NCBI GenBank assembly: GCA_029239235.1 | Contig: JAQZBD010000078.1 | Span: 1 to 33,239 of the forward strand | DNA length: 33,239 nt | Origin: Herbinix sp. | Lineage (GTDB): Bacteria > Bacillota > Clostridia > Lachnospirales > Lachnospiraceae | Direction: 5' to 3' | Part shown: positions 16,896 through 25,470 of the stretch, one piece after another | Numbering within the stretch: the first letter of the stretch is position 1 | How the letters are laid out: each line of letters starts with the position of its first letter | Translations under genes and position numbers: made by a program | The notes under the pieces: generated by a model | The model's input: only the letters and a program-made list of their open reading frames with translations | Database searches by the model: none | What the model was told of the DNA's origin: nothing

Positions 16896-18104
16896 TTATT
16901 GAACTACAACGTTCTTGTAGTACCAGTTCATTTTACCTGTAATATCTGCATCAGTAAGGGCCTTTCCTTCTGTACAGATCTGATTACCTTCGTTATCTAC
17001 GATGTTTCCTTCAAATACCTGGAATCCAGCAAGGATTTTTACTTCTGCAGCGTTAATTGCATCTGCAGTACCCTCTGCAACGTTATCAGATAATGGAGAA
17101 ATTGCTACAAGACCTTCTGTAAGTCCTCCGAAATAATTCTCGCCTGTCCAGGTTCCATCAATTACAGACTGAACGGCACTTGTATAATATGTTCCCCAGT
17201 TCCAGATAGGAGCAGTTAAGTGTGCTGCAGGAGCATCCTTTGTCATATCGGAGTTATAACCGCAGCCCCATACGCCTCTAGCCTCTGCTGCTAACTGAGG
17301 AGCTGTAGTATCCGCATGCTGACCGATTACGTCACAACCCATATCCAGTAAGCTTTCTGCTGCCTGCTGCTCTAAGGTTGGATCAAACCAGGAATTAGTA
17401 ACCTTAACATAAACCTTTGCATCTGGATTAACGGATTCAATACCCATAGCAAATGCATTAATACCACCGGTAACCTCGGAATTATCCTTACCCATAGCCG
17501 CTACAAAGCCGATCTTATCAGACTGAGTCTTTAAGCCTGCTGCAACACCTGCAAGGTAACGTGCCTGGTAAATACGTCCAAAATAATTGTTGAAATTAGT
17601 GCCATTGCTCTTGTAACCGGAGCAGTGTGAGAATATTACCTCAGGATATTCTGCAGCTAACTGTTCCATCGTATCCATATAGCCCCAACTAGTACCAAAG
17701 ATAATCTGGCATTCTTCCTCTAAACACTCTTCAATTGCTGTTCTGATTGCTACTGCATCAGCATCACTTACATTGTTCTTACGTATAATCTGATCATCTG
17801 TAAGACCAAGTGCCTGCTGCATTGCTACAATACCCTGATCATGAGCAAAGCTATATCCGGCGCCATCTGCAGGATCACCAATATGTATTACACCAACCTT
17901 AATGTCTTCCTTTGCAACCGGTGCAAATAATCCGGTGGCAGTTGCTGCAGTTTCTTCTGTACCCTCGCTTGTAGCTGCTCCCTCTGTGGCAGCTGCATTG
18001 TCAGTAGTTGCATCTCCTGTAGTAGTAGCATTCTTAGCTGTGCATGCTGTCAGGGAAAAAACCATCGTAAGTGCTAGCGTAAATGATAAAAGCTTCTTGA
18101 ACAT
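16896..18104 (-). CDS. BMP-family nucleoside-binding lipoprotein
   Basis: A 402-residue lipoprotein of the BMP/Med family (PF02608), the substrate-binding part of the nucleoside importer, anchored outside the membrane. The signal peptide ends in lipobox LTAC with lipidated C21. A Thr/Ala-rich linker of about 35 residues precedes the binding domain, which begins near DIKVGVIHIGDPADGAGYS. Further family motifs are IIFGTSWGYMDTM, GFVAAM and DVIGQHADTTAP. AGGAGG precedes the ATG. It is the first gene of the operon and lies 259 bp downstream of xpt, with a series of hairpins in between that may control expression. Ligand is inferred to be purine nucleosides from homology and context. Confidence 0.93.
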   Translation of the reverse strand: MFKKLLSFTLALTMVFSLTACTAKNATTTGDATTDNAAATEGAATSEGTEETAATATGLFAPVAKEDIKVGVIHIGDPADGAGYSFAHDQGIVAMQQALGLTDDQIIRKNNVSDADAVAIRTAIEECLEEECQIIFGTSWGYMDTMEQLAAEYPEVIFSHCSGYKSNGTNFNNYFGRIYQARYLAGVAAGLKTQSDKIGFVAAMGKDNSEVTGGINAFAMGIESVNPDAKVYVKVTNSWFDPTLEQQAAESLLDMGCDVIGQHADTTAPQLAAEARGVWGCGYNSDMTKDAPAAHLTAPIWNWGTYYTSAVQSVIDGTWTGENYFGGLTEGLVAISPLSDNVAEGTADAINAAEVKILAGFQVFEGNIVDNEGNQICTEGKALTDADITGKMNWYYKNVVVQ

Positions 18105-18125
18105 CCTATTCTCCTCCTAATGTTT

Positions 18126-18308
18126 GCCGGAATTGTAGCTCCGTATTGGGGATTGCTCCCGGTTAACCTTTTTATCTACGAGGTTTTCTATCATTTCAAC
18201 GGTCATTCGGCCGAGTGGCGCTAAATGCCGGATGTGGAAATATTTTTTATTTCCACCTTATTCTCGCAAGTCGGAGAATTAAGATAGTACGCCTTTGTAA
18301 ATCTTAAT
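18126..18308 (-). promoter_or_regulatory. Multi-hairpin leader upstream of the nucleoside importer
   Basis: Several hairpins crowd the minus-strand leader: ATTAAGAT/ATCTTAAT (18278-18285 with 18301-18308), ATTCTC/GAGAAT (18260-18265 with 18274-18279), a perfect 9-bp GTGGAAATA stem with 5-nt loop (18234-18256), CGGC/GCCG (18208-18211 with 18227-18230), AACCT/AGGTT (18165-18169 with 18181-18185), GGGA-GCAA-TCCC with a GNRA tetraloop (18160-18149), and CGGA/TCCG (18128-18143). It ends just before the Shine-Dalgarno. No purine-riboswitch consensus is present. This looks like an unclassified cis-regulatory RNA; function is inferred from position only. Confidence 0.45.
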
Positions 18309-18363
18309 AGTACGTTTTATTAACTTAGTAGCTTGTATTTCCCAGTAATTCGCCTTTTATTTC

Positions 18364-18939
18364 TTAATCACGGAATATGATACCATCATTCTCACTCATA
18401 GCTTCAATGATCGCCAGAGATTCTACCCTTACTCCGCTGCCTCTCACCAAGGCACCGCCCTCTTGAAATCCCTTTTCAATTACAATGCCGGCACCTACCA
18501 GGGTCGCACCCGCATCCTTAACTAATTTAGTAAGACCTAATAATGCAGCACCATTGGCAAGAAAGTCATCAATAATTAAAACCTTATCTTCTGACTTCAG
18601 GAAATCCTTTGATACAATGATGTCATATACTCTGCCATGGGTGAAGGACTCTACCTGGCTGGTATAAACATCTCCTGCAATATTCTTTGTCTGGTTCTTC
18701 TTTGCGAATACCACCGGCACCTTAAAATTCTGAGCTGCGATACAAGCAATACCAATTCCTGAGGCTTCTATTGTAAGTATCTTTGTGATATCACTATCAG
18801 CAAATCTTCTCTTAAATTCCTTACCAATTTCTCCGAATAACTCAATATCCATCTGATGATTCAAAAAGCTATCGACCTTTAAGACATTACCCCCGCGAAT
18901 CTTCCCGTCTTTTCTAATTCTATCTTTTAATAATTGCAT
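18364..18939 (-). CDS. xpt: Xanthine phosphoribosyltransferase
   Basis: A 191-residue type I phosphoribosyltransferase that converts xanthine (often guanine too) and PRPP to the nucleotide in purine salvage. The PRPP-binding motif is VLIIDDFLANGAAL, with the FLANG form characteristic of Xpt and PurR-type proteins, and VVFAKK and the N-terminal MQLLKDRI are typical. I chose the ATG at 18939 because GGAGG lies 6 bases upstream; the frame extends six codons farther without a site. The nucleoside importer follows on the same strand, so the block forms an uptake-and-salvage set. I found no canonical purine riboswitch in its upstream 400 bp. Confidence 0.94.
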   Translation of the reverse strand: MQLLKDRIRKDGKIRGGNVLKVDSFLNHQMDIELFGEIGKEFKRRFADSDITKILTIEASGIGIACIAAQNFKVPVVFAKKNQTKNIAGDVYTSQVESFTHGRVYDIIVSKDFLKSEDKVLIIDDFLANGAALLGLTKLVKDAGATLVGAGIVIEKGFQEGGALVRGSGVRVESLAIIEAMSENDGIIFRD

Positions 18940-19378
18940 GATAAACCTCCGCCACATCGCTTTTGATATCTTCTATTGAGTAATAATACATGTGTCATAT
19001 TAATATTTCTTACGACATTTTTCAATTTAGTATTATTAATATATAACATTACTCTTACTTATAAAGCACTCCAATTTATGTAATCCTCTAATAAATCCAT
19101 AGATAGTGCCTAACTTTTTGTAAATTTTAGATGGTTTTTTCATTACCACAGAAATAATACGTGAATACAAAGCAATCAAGCTTCCTGTAATTACCTAACC
19201 AATATCACCATGAAATCAAATTTTTTAAAGCTCGCCTTACAAAAAAAAGAGCCACTACCGGACACCGATGTGACCCCAATAAGCTAGACCTAAACTCTAA
19301 CTTTTTGGAGGTCAGTTCACACATTGTCCTGTAGTGACTCTTTTATGCATATTTATTAGTTCTATATTCTTTCCTGTC
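18940..19378. other. 439-bp intergenic region between xpt and the antiporter
   Basis: AT-rich DNA upstream of xpt (its promoter must be here) plus the 100-bp palindrome at 19245-19344. There is no convincing coding frame. A 13-codon frame on the minus strand has no ribosome binding site. Confidence 0.6.
19245..19344. mobile_element. 100-bp imperfect palindrome resembling fused IS ends
   Basis: Two arms of about 45 bp are inverted around a short loop near 19289-19295. The inner parts, TGACCTCCAAAAAGTTAGA (minus) and TGACCCCAATAAGCTAGA (plus), look like insertion-sequence terminal repeats. The outer parts read AAAAGAG(T/C)CACTAC(A/C)GGACA on each strand. It may be a MITE-like remnant with no transposase. 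It also sits where a terminator for the antiporter gene is expected and could serve as one. The IS attribution is by resemblance only. Confidence 0.5.
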
Positions 19379-20425
19379 TTAACCAACAACAAAAAATCCT
19401 ATCGCGGCAATTACATAGATTGATATGAGCTTAAGACCCTCCATCCAGTTGGTTCTTCCGGCTTTTACAATCTGATTTGCAATGAATACGCTAGCCGCGA
19501 ATAAAAATAATTCAACGGGTTTAAAAATAATGCTCATTGGTGAGAAGAAAAGGCTGATTAATACTGAAAAAGGAACAACAAAAAGTGCGATCTGCAAGCT
19601 GGAACCAACCGCTATCTCTAGGGAGATATCCAGCTTATTCTTTAATGCCATAATAACCGCTGTTGTATGCTCAGCTGCATTACCAACAATCGGAATCAGT
19701 ATGATACCCACAAACATTTTTGAAATTCCAGCGGTTTCAGTCATCGGCTCAATGCTCTGTACCAAAAGTTCTGATTCGATGGCAATAAGTACGGTAGCTA
19801 CCGCTAATATCGTAATACTAACGGGAAGACTCCACTTTGAATCAAAATCCTCCGCATGCTCAACACCATATAAGTCCTTCTGTGTTCGAAAGGAATAGAT
19901 CATTCCAATAACATAGATGGCCAGCAAGATAACACTGGTTACGATACTTAAGCTTTCATATTTTGATGTGGTCAGATTATCCGATACTCCCCAAGTAAAT
20001 ACCGCCGGCAGGGAGAGACCGATAACTGCAAAGAGCAGCATCGTTGCAGTAAAAGTACCTTGATCCGCATCATATTTTAATTCCTTATGCTTTAAGCCGC
20101 CAAGAAATATGCTAAAGCCAAGAACCAAAAGAATATTTCCAAGCACAGATCCGGCAAGGGAAGCCTTAACCACGTCAAACAAACCTTCTTTAATGGCAAA
20201 AAAACTGATAATAAGCTCTGTTGCATTACCAAAGGTAGCATTTAAAAAGCCTCCAAGCTTTGGTCCGGTGTAGGCCGCGATCTCTTCGGTGGCTTCACCA
20301 AGATAACCGGCCAGAGGCACAATCGATGCACAGGTAAGAATAAACATGAGTGTCGCATTCCAGTGCATAAAATAGCCAACAAAACTGAATGGTATACATA
20401 GCAGTAAAATCTTTAAGTATTTCAT
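19379..20425 (-). CDS. CaCA-family Ca2+/H+ antiporter (Cax, YfkE-like)
   Basis: A 348-residue cation antiporter expected to export calcium in exchange for protons. It has about eleven membrane helices and the two inverted alpha-repeats that define the family: GGFLNATFGNATELIIS in the first half and PIVGNAAEHTTAVIMAL in the second, each with the conserved Asn and Glu that bind Ca2+. Length matches B. subtilis YfkE. I moved the start to ATG 20425, which has AAGGAG 6 bases upstream and gives a normal N-terminus; the frame extends 18 codons farther without a good site. It appears to be a single-gene unit. Confidence 0.92.
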   Translation of the reverse strand: MKYLKILLLCIPFSFVGYFMHWNATLMFILTCASIVPLAGYLGEATEEIAAYTGPKLGGFLNATFGNATELIISFFAIKEGLFDVVKASLAGSVLGNILLVLGFSIFLGGLKHKELKYDADQGTFTATMLLFAVIGLSLPAVFTWGVSDNLTTSKYESLSIVTSVILLAIYVIGMIYSFRTQKDLYGVEHAEDFDSKWSLPVSITILAVATVLIAIESELLVQSIEPMTETAGISKMFVGIILIPIVGNAAEHTTAVIMALKNKLDISLEIAVGSSLQIALFVVPFSVLISLFFSPMSIIFKPVELFLFAASVFIANQIVKAGRTNWMEGLKLISIYVIAAIGFFVVG

Positions 20426-20727
20426 AGATGTCTCCTTATCGTACCTTCTAGTGCAATAGTAAGTATATGATATGTTCAATAAAAATGTTAAAAAGGATAT
20501 GTCAAAATGTATGTTAAAAAATATACAAGATCATGGCAATTATAATCCCAACCCTTTCATTATTCAACCTTAATTATTTATCGTTTTTTATGAATATTTA
20601 ATTGTTTAATAAAGTATTTAATTCAATATTTTATGTTTTCTATTCTCTATCAGGAGTATTTGAAACAGAAATAAAAACAGCATTAGTTTGCGGGCAAACT
20701 GATGCTATTTTTATTTCTGCTTTATAC
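20426..20727. other. 302-bp intergenic region
   Basis: It contains the upstream region of the antiporter gene (AT-rich, promoter not resolved) and the terminator of the large lipoprotein gene. No coding frame is supported. Confidence 0.6.
20679..20706 (-). terminator. Rho-independent terminator of the large lipoprotein gene
   Basis: AGCATTAGTTTGC (20679-20691) pairs with GCAAACTGATGCT (20694-20706), with one G-T wobble. The stem is extended by AAATAAAAA/TTTTTATTT flanks, giving T-rich ends on both strands. Confidence 0.8.
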
Positions 20728-23019
20728 TCATCTTAGCATAATTCTGGAACCATTATAAGGAAGCACATCCTTCTCTGTAAATGTTGCTCTAAAGTTGAAC
20801 ACACCCGCATAACCCTTGTTATCCCATGCCCCTCCATAGGTCAGTACATAAGTTACGTCCTTCTCTGCAAGGTTGTACCAGGAATCGCAGTAATAGCTTG
20901 AGGTTAGTGCACCATTTCCTATCTCACTAGGGAACATAATCAGTGGATTGCTTTTATCGTAGCCCATTTTTCTTACAATCATATTGGTCGGGCTGCCAAA
21001 TTGCTTCGCTGACAACTGCACATTTTGAACCGGCAGAGTATAGTCAATCTCGGTTGTCCTATTGTCCGGATAGTCAATAAAAAGTCTTGAATTCTTAACA
21101 TATGCACGATCTAAAAATATAGAGACATTTCCCCATAGATTCTCAATTCCACGGTATTTAAACGATGATTGTCCGCTATAGGAAGCAGCAGCTCCGGTAA
21201 GGGCTGGGATCATATCTGTTTCACCGTTTTTAGCGGGTATACAGGTGATACCTGTTTCCTGCTTGATTATATTAACAGGTTTTCCGGTGAATTTTATTTC
21301 TAAGGTTTCATTCCCCAGGTCGTTAATTTCTGTAATCTCTCGCTGGTACTCCGATGTATTATCAAAAACCTCCCAGCTGCTAATCACAGCAACCGCATCC
21401 CCTAGATGAAACTTTGAGGTCATCTTTGTTTTTGAGACAATAATCCGATTCGTCTCCTCTTCTGAACTCACCGCATAATAGGAAGTGGTCTTATCCTTTA
21501 AGAGATAGGGCATATTAACATTTCCCGAAAAAACCGACTGGGAGTCTAATACCGCTGTTTCCACCAGATAAAGCCGCTGAGCCGTAAGTATAGAAAGTAA
21601 ATCACATTCGGCAAATCCATCGGAATTTTCAATCAACTTTTGAAGCTCGCTGTAAGATTTTTTAATCAGCGGAAAAGATTTGCTGACACTAGCCAATTTA
21701 TTATTAACAATACTTGATAGATAAGCGCCGATATAAATAGTATCTACTTCCCCTTTGGAGGTTATAAAGGAAGGATCCAACACAAAACCCTCTTGTTTTG
21801 TAGGACTAACCCATAAGTATTCATAGTTGTCGACTATTTCTCGTTTACAATAAAACTTTGGGATCTCTACCATGATATTACCTGCGCTTCCATCCAACGC
21901 AAAACCCTTTGTTCCACTATAAGTAATTCTCCTGCTGCCATCCTGCAGTACTTTGACAGCACAAATTTTTATGTCCGACCAAGGATAAATGTAGTCAAAA
22001 TCATTCTTGTATGGAGTTAACATTGCTTCCCCCATTGGTGCATTAAAATGAAGGCCAACCGCGTCACCAACTCGTTCACAAACCGGGTTGCTATCATTTA
22101 AATTCCATCTCACACCATAAGCCCCCGTCCGAATGATATTAGAATCTTCCTTCCATGTCACTTGAACCTCACAGGCTGTACTGGCTGCTATGGAGAGTGT
22201 AGTCCCCACCTGCAACTCCGGTGCTTCCAAATCCAGTGCTACTGTAGCTTCTGTATCAGTTATGCTCCAGTTACTACCTTTTAAGCTAATTACGCTATTC
22301 ATTTTCATCGAGGGTAAGGAAATTTTATTTACTCGTGTGTTTTGATAATTTGTGGGAACACTTCCATACTCGATCTGCAGCCGGTCATCTAACAAGTCTG
22401 CCCCGCTCTCTTTATAATTAACAAAATAGACACGAGCTGCTACAGCCTTTGTCGGTATATCAACCTTTGAAACAGTCTTCTCCTGAAGAACATCTCCTTC
22501 TTTCCCATACTTACGGGGAGTTCCTTCTTCCGTTAAAATCTCGCCCTCTGCTGTCATGAACTGCCATGTTGATCTGTTATGAGCTGTTCCGCTGAGTACA
22601 AGGCTTTTCCCCTGTTTTGCCAGTACGGGAAACCACTTAGTGATTCGATTATCTTCCGATTTTGGTGAACGTCTCTTTTGTTTACCGAAAGCCAAGTATC
22701 CGTTATCATACTCACCGTGATAAAGATTTTTTCCCTGGATGGTTATTACGATATCCTTAGCTTCCCCATCAATTGGTTTGATGTTTAGTTCTTTCATTGC
22801 TTTTGTGATTAATATGCTGGAGGTTTCCGCGGTATTGAAGATGGTTACATCACCCATATTTGTAATATCTCCTTCCTGCACCAATGATAATTCAGTCTCA
22901 TCTTTGCTGTTTGTTTGTGATTTTATTTCAACCTTTTCTTTACATGCAACAATTAAGCCGGCAATTGCTAGCAACACAAAGCAGCTAACAATTTTACGAT
23001 AGGTTCTTAGTAACTTCAT
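20728..23019 (-). CDS. Large lipoprotein with phage tail-tip/C-type-lectin-like domain
   Basis: A 763-residue exported lipoprotein: a short basic N-terminus, a hydrophobic core and lipobox IVAC with C26. Residues 27-285 are unrecognised and may hold beta-sandwich modules. From about residue 300 the sequence resembles a family of phage tail and receptor-binding proteins common in Firmicutes. Shared features are RWNLNDSNPVCERVGDAVGL, DFDYIYPWSDIK, MVEIPKFYCKR, EGFVLDPSF, YIGAY, RGIENLWGNV, a GGAWDNKGYAGVF block and a terminal GSRIMLR. The last blocks recall the C-type-lectin/formylglycine-enzyme fold used for binding by phage adhesins and retroelement-diversified proteins. No phage genes flank it. 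Surface ligand binding is inferred; the ligand is unknown. It is a single gene with its own terminator. Confidence 0.7.
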   Translation of the reverse strand: MKLLRTYRKIVSCFVLLAIAGLIVACKEKVEIKSQTNSKDETELSLVQEGDITNMGDVTIFNTAETSSILITKAMKELNIKPIDGEAKDIVITIQGKNLYHGEYDNGYLAFGKQKRRSPKSEDNRITKWFPVLAKQGKSLVLSGTAHNRSTWQFMTAEGEILTEEGTPRKYGKEGDVLQEKTVSKVDIPTKAVAARVYFVNYKESGADLLDDRLQIEYGSVPTNYQNTRVNKISLPSMKMNSVISLKGSNWSITDTEATVALDLEAPELQVGTTLSIAASTACEVQVTWKEDSNIIRTGAYGVRWNLNDSNPVCERVGDAVGLHFNAPMGEAMLTPYKNDFDYIYPWSDIKICAVKVLQDGSRRITYSGTKGFALDGSAGNIMVEIPKFYCKREIVDNYEYLWVSPTKQEGFVLDPSFITSKGEVDTIYIGAYLSSIVNNKLASVSKSFPLIKKSYSELQKLIENSDGFAECDLLSILTAQRLYLVETAVLDSQSVFSGNVNMPYLLKDKTTSYYAVSSEEETNRIIVSKTKMTSKFHLGDAVAVISSWEVFDNTSEYQREITEINDLGNETLEIKFTGKPVNIIKQETGITCIPAKNGETDMIPALTGAAASYSGQSSFKYRGIENLWGNVSIFLDRAYVKNSRLFIDYPDNRTTEIDYTLPVQNVQLSAKQFGSPTNMIVRKMGYDKSNPLIMFPSEIGNGALTSSYYCDSWYNLAEKDVTYVLTYGGAWDNKGYAGVFNFRATFTEKDVLPYNGSRIMLR

Positions 23020-23135
23020 TGCTTATCAACTCCTTTGCCTGATTTTCTCTTGTATTTATTTAGTATTGTCCTTAAGGTTAAATAAGATTAATAAAATTAA
23101 AATTAAGTTCAACAAAAAAAGAATTATATTATAAA

Positions 23136-23159
23136 AGGCCATACCTACAAGTACAGCCT
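23136..23159 (-). terminator. Terminator of the PadR gene
   Basis: On the minus strand AGGCTGTAC pairs with GTATGGCCT (two G-T wobbles) with a short loop, and is followed by TTTATAA and a T-rich stretch. It lies 10 bp past the PadR stop. Confidence 0.6.
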
Positions 23160-23168
23160 CTTTCCATC

Positions 23169-23726
23169 TTATTTTTCCTTTTCCTTTATTTCAGCCTTTA
23201 CAGCCTCCAGACAAAGCTCCAGCCATTCAATGTAGGCGGCTTCTCTGAATCTTGCACCTGCTAGTACCGAATAATCCCCGAATTTGTCGCTTCCAAAGGG
23301 AGGAACCTGTTGATATTGCAGGAAAAGCCGATTCAATTTAGCCAGCTTCTTCCTTCTCTGGTCTAGTTGACTTTCAAGCAGCTTTTGATAAACCGATGGC
23401 TCCATCAATTGTGAAAAATACGATCTCAAGCGAAACTGATCCTTTGGCGGGGGCTCTAATTTTTCATCCTTTTCAAGCCACACTAAAAAATCCTTTCTTC
23501 CCTTTTCAGTAACCGTATATACCTTCTTTTCTAACACATCACCGGTAATCTCTATTTTATATTCAACGAGCCCTTCATCCAAGAGCTTTTTTAGCTCAGG
23601 ATAAATCTGACTGTGTTTTGCGCTCCAAAAGTTAATCAATTCCTCTCCGAATTCCTTGGAAATATCGTAACCTGTCATTGATCTTCTATTTACTAAACCT
23701 AAAATAGCATATTTGAGTGTACGCAT
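23169..23726 (-). CDS. PadR family transcriptional regulator
   Basis: A 185-residue regulator with the PadR winged-helix domain at residues 1-80 (LKYAILGLVNRRSMTGYDISKEF, then the wing region VEYKIEI...KKVYTVTEKGR) and a helical C-terminal domain of the longer PadR subfamily, used for dimerisation and effector contact. The ATG at 23726 is preferred because GGAG lies 5-6 bases upstream; the frame continues nine codons upstream without a site. It is divergent from the SIMPL-domain pseudogene and upstream of the lipoprotein gene, which has a separate leader. Its targets are unknown; autoregulation is usual in the family. Confidence 0.9.
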   Translation of the reverse strand: MRTLKYAILGLVNRRSMTGYDISKEFGEELINFWSAKHSQIYPELKKLLDEGLVEYKIEITGDVLEKKVYTVTEKGRKDFLVWLEKDEKLEPPPKDQFRLRSYFSQLMEPSVYQKLLESQLDQRRKKLAKLNRLFLQYQQVPPFGSDKFGDYSVLAGARFREAAYIEWLELCLEAVKAEIKEKEK

Positions 23727-23954
23727 GTGAACTCCATTCCTGCTGTTTAGCATCCGTATTATTATTACTATTAGAAAATTGTCCTTCTTAAAAATTAATA
23801 GTAATTATTCTATTAATATATCATAAAAAAAACAAAAATAATACATGTAATTTAGAACATGTTCCATAACCATCTTATTACCATATATTAATTATATAGC
23901 TTTCAAGCTGAATCTGATTGATTCACTTGCGTTCCACAAGGAGATTTCCTTTCT

Positions 23955-24538
23955 ATGATGAATTTCCCTAATAAAAATGCTACTGACCATCATCTTATGA
24001 TTTTAAATGGAACCGGGCAAGTAACCGCCATACCCGATATTGCAGTTATCCGCCTGGGGGTTCAAACAAATGGTGAAGACCTGGCGGCTGTTCAACAGGA
24101 AAACGCCAGATTAAGCCAAGCTGTACTAGGTGCCATTGAAGGCATGGGAATTACAGATATTAAAACATACGAATATACCATTAATAAAAATTATGAATAT
24201 CAAGATGGGAAACAGATTGATAAAGGTTTCACAGTGAGAAACATATTTGAAATCCGCACAAGCAATCTGGATCAAGTGGGTGAACTAATTGATGTTAGCG
24301 TTGATGCCGGTGCTAATGTAGTTGATCTCATTGATTTTGAAGTATCTGATATAAATGCATACTACAATGAAGCGTTAAATAATGCCTTAGATAATGCATT
24401 TGAAAAAGCCAGGTCAATTACCGCTAATATTGGGGTTCTACTCAATCCCATTCCAGCATGCTACGCCTATCGAGCCTGGAACAAAGCAAATTGAAGCATC
24501 TGTGATTGTAGAATTTACCTACGAATAAAACAGCCTGC
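23955..24538 (+). pseudogene. SIMPL-domain (DUF541) protein, frameshifted near its C-terminus
   Basis: The frame from ATG 23955 encodes a SIMPL/DUF541 protein that opens with ILNGTGQVTAIPDIAVIRLGV and continues to GVLLNPIP. It then runs into CYAYRAWNKAN and stops at 24494. The proper family ending, ATPIEPGTKQIEASVIVEF and so on, is present in the +1 frame from about 24460 to the TAA at 24536-24538. Relatives usually have some 20-30 residues between LNPIP and this ending, so a small out-of-frame deletion is the simplest explanation. The first 165 or so residues are intact and may still be made. No signal peptide is present. AAGGAG lies 11 bases before the ATG. Family function is poorly understood. 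Confidence 0.8.
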
Positions 24539-24582
24539 TTTCTGCATCGTGTGTCATCGCGCTTAAAAAAGAGCATAAATTT

Positions 24583-24611
24583 GGAGACTGCCTACTAGGT
24601 ATTCAGTCTCC
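24583..24611. terminator. Hairpin between the SIMPL pseudogene and agrB
   Basis: GGAGACTG (24583-24590) pairs with CAGTCTCC (24604-24611) around a 13-nt loop, between two convergent genes. On the minus strand it is followed by AAATTTATG and a T-run. A second hairpin straddles the agrB stop codon (about 24676-24704). Confidence 0.45.
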
Positions 24612-24691
24612 TCCTCTATTCTATCCCCACTAAACTACTTTACAATTCTGCAAAGCATCATCCACATATGTTGGGAAGCAAAGAAGTAATA

Positions 24692-25270
24692 TCAATTACT
24701 TTGCTCTATCAGCTTTCTATTATTAAGTATTCCTAACAAGAGCATGATACTCAATATAATAAATACCATAATACAGCACACTGAAATCTCCTTATTAATA
24801 AACCAGAAAGCCAGTGTAATATTTGTCTCAAGCAGTAATATTCTTCTCGTCTTTTTTTTGTACACTATCTTTTCTGATGCATCTAATGGCTTATTTGCAT
24901 CTTCTACCGGTGTCAAGAGAAAAATGATACATGTCGATATTATTACAGAGGAAAGAGCCATTAAGCTTGTCCATTGTATTTCTCTCATTCCTACAAGAGC
25001 AACAACTATAATGAACTGAGATACCAAATAACACCTGAATTGTGTTTTAGCATGATATCCTCCCGCATAACTTCGTAGTGGCATATATGCCATCAAAAAT
25101 ACAACACTTTGCCAAACCATGTTAAAAATGATTCCAATGATGATACTACTAATGATATTTAGTAATATCAAAACTCCCTGTTGCATTCCATAGGTATATA
25201 GCTCTTTGTCTTCCTCTGCAATAATACCGTCTCTGACAAATCGATTACCGATTTTATCAATTAGTAGCAT
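24692..25270 (-). CDS. agrB: AgrB-like signal-peptide-processing protease
   Basis: A 192-residue membrane cysteine endopeptidase that cleaves the AgrD precursor and forms the thiolactone ring of the autoinducing peptide. The catalytic pair is H73 in AGGYHAKT and C80 in FRCYLVS, spaced 7 residues apart exactly as in S. aureus AgrB (H77, C84). About five to six hydrophobic segments and a positively charged loop (YKKKTRR) match the family topology. Its ATG overlaps the last base of the agrD stop codon, so translation is coupled. agrC and agrA lie upstream on the same strand, separated by a terminator, so this is one locus with probably two transcripts. Confidence 0.95.
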   Translation of the reverse strand: MLLIDKIGNRFVRDGIIAEEDKELYTYGMQQGVLILLNIISSIIIGIIFNMVWQSVVFLMAYMPLRSYAGGYHAKTQFRCYLVSQFIIVVALVGMREIQWTSLMALSSVIISTCIIFLLTPVEDANKPLDASEKIVYKKKTRRILLLETNITLAFWFINKEISVCCIMVFIILSIMLLLGILNNRKLIEQSN

Positions 25271-25407
25271 TATTTTACTTTACGTAATTTCTCGCAACCT
25301 GCCGGCATTTTGGGCTGATGTGCAATAAATGTACATGTTTTATTCACATTATTTTTAGTAACCTGTAATGATAAGTCTGCTAATACTTTTTCAAATTTTT
25401 TATTCAT
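25270..25407 (-). CDS. agrD: AgrD-like cyclic autoinducer peptide precursor
   Basis: A 45-codon gene that directly overlaps agrB. The product has an amphipathic leader (MNKKFEKVLADLSLQVTK), a core around KTCTFIA, and a proline-containing charged tail HQPKMPAGCEKLRKVK, the layout of AgrD. By analogy with S. aureus AgrD, cut after CDFIM and before an acidic/proline tail, AgrB would cut between A29 and H30 and close a thiolactone between C25 and A29, giving a CTFIA ring. A second cysteine (C38) in the tail is unusual. AGGAGG lies 11 bases upstream and AGAAGG just before the ATG. The gene call is firm from position, length and tail; the exact ends of the mature signal are inference. Confidence 0.9.
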   Translation of the reverse strand: MNKKFEKVLADLSLQVTKNNVNKTCTFIAHQPKMPAGCEKLRKVK

Positions 25408-25443
25408 AACCTTCTTATCCTCCTATACTAAATTCTTTTAGCG

Positions 25444-25470
25444 GTTTGGCTAAGATTATAATACAAAATT
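25444..25470 (-). promoter_or_regulatory. Probable agrDB promoter region (-10 TATAAT)
   Basis: On the minus strand a consensus TATAAT lies within TGTATTATAATC, about 50 bp upstream of agrD. There is no good -35 box at the expected distance, as expected for an activator-dependent promoter. AgrA activation is inferred; I see no clear paired LytTR direct repeats. Confidence 0.45.

Noticed and set aside
19080..19125. Short minus-strand frame of 13 codons ahead of xpt as a leader peptide
   Set aside because: No ribosome binding site and no regulatory codon run.
18940..19240. Purine riboswitch upstream of xpt
   Set aside because: No TATAAT-type P1/J1-2 segment, GTTTCTACC or CCGTAAA core is found on the minus strand here.
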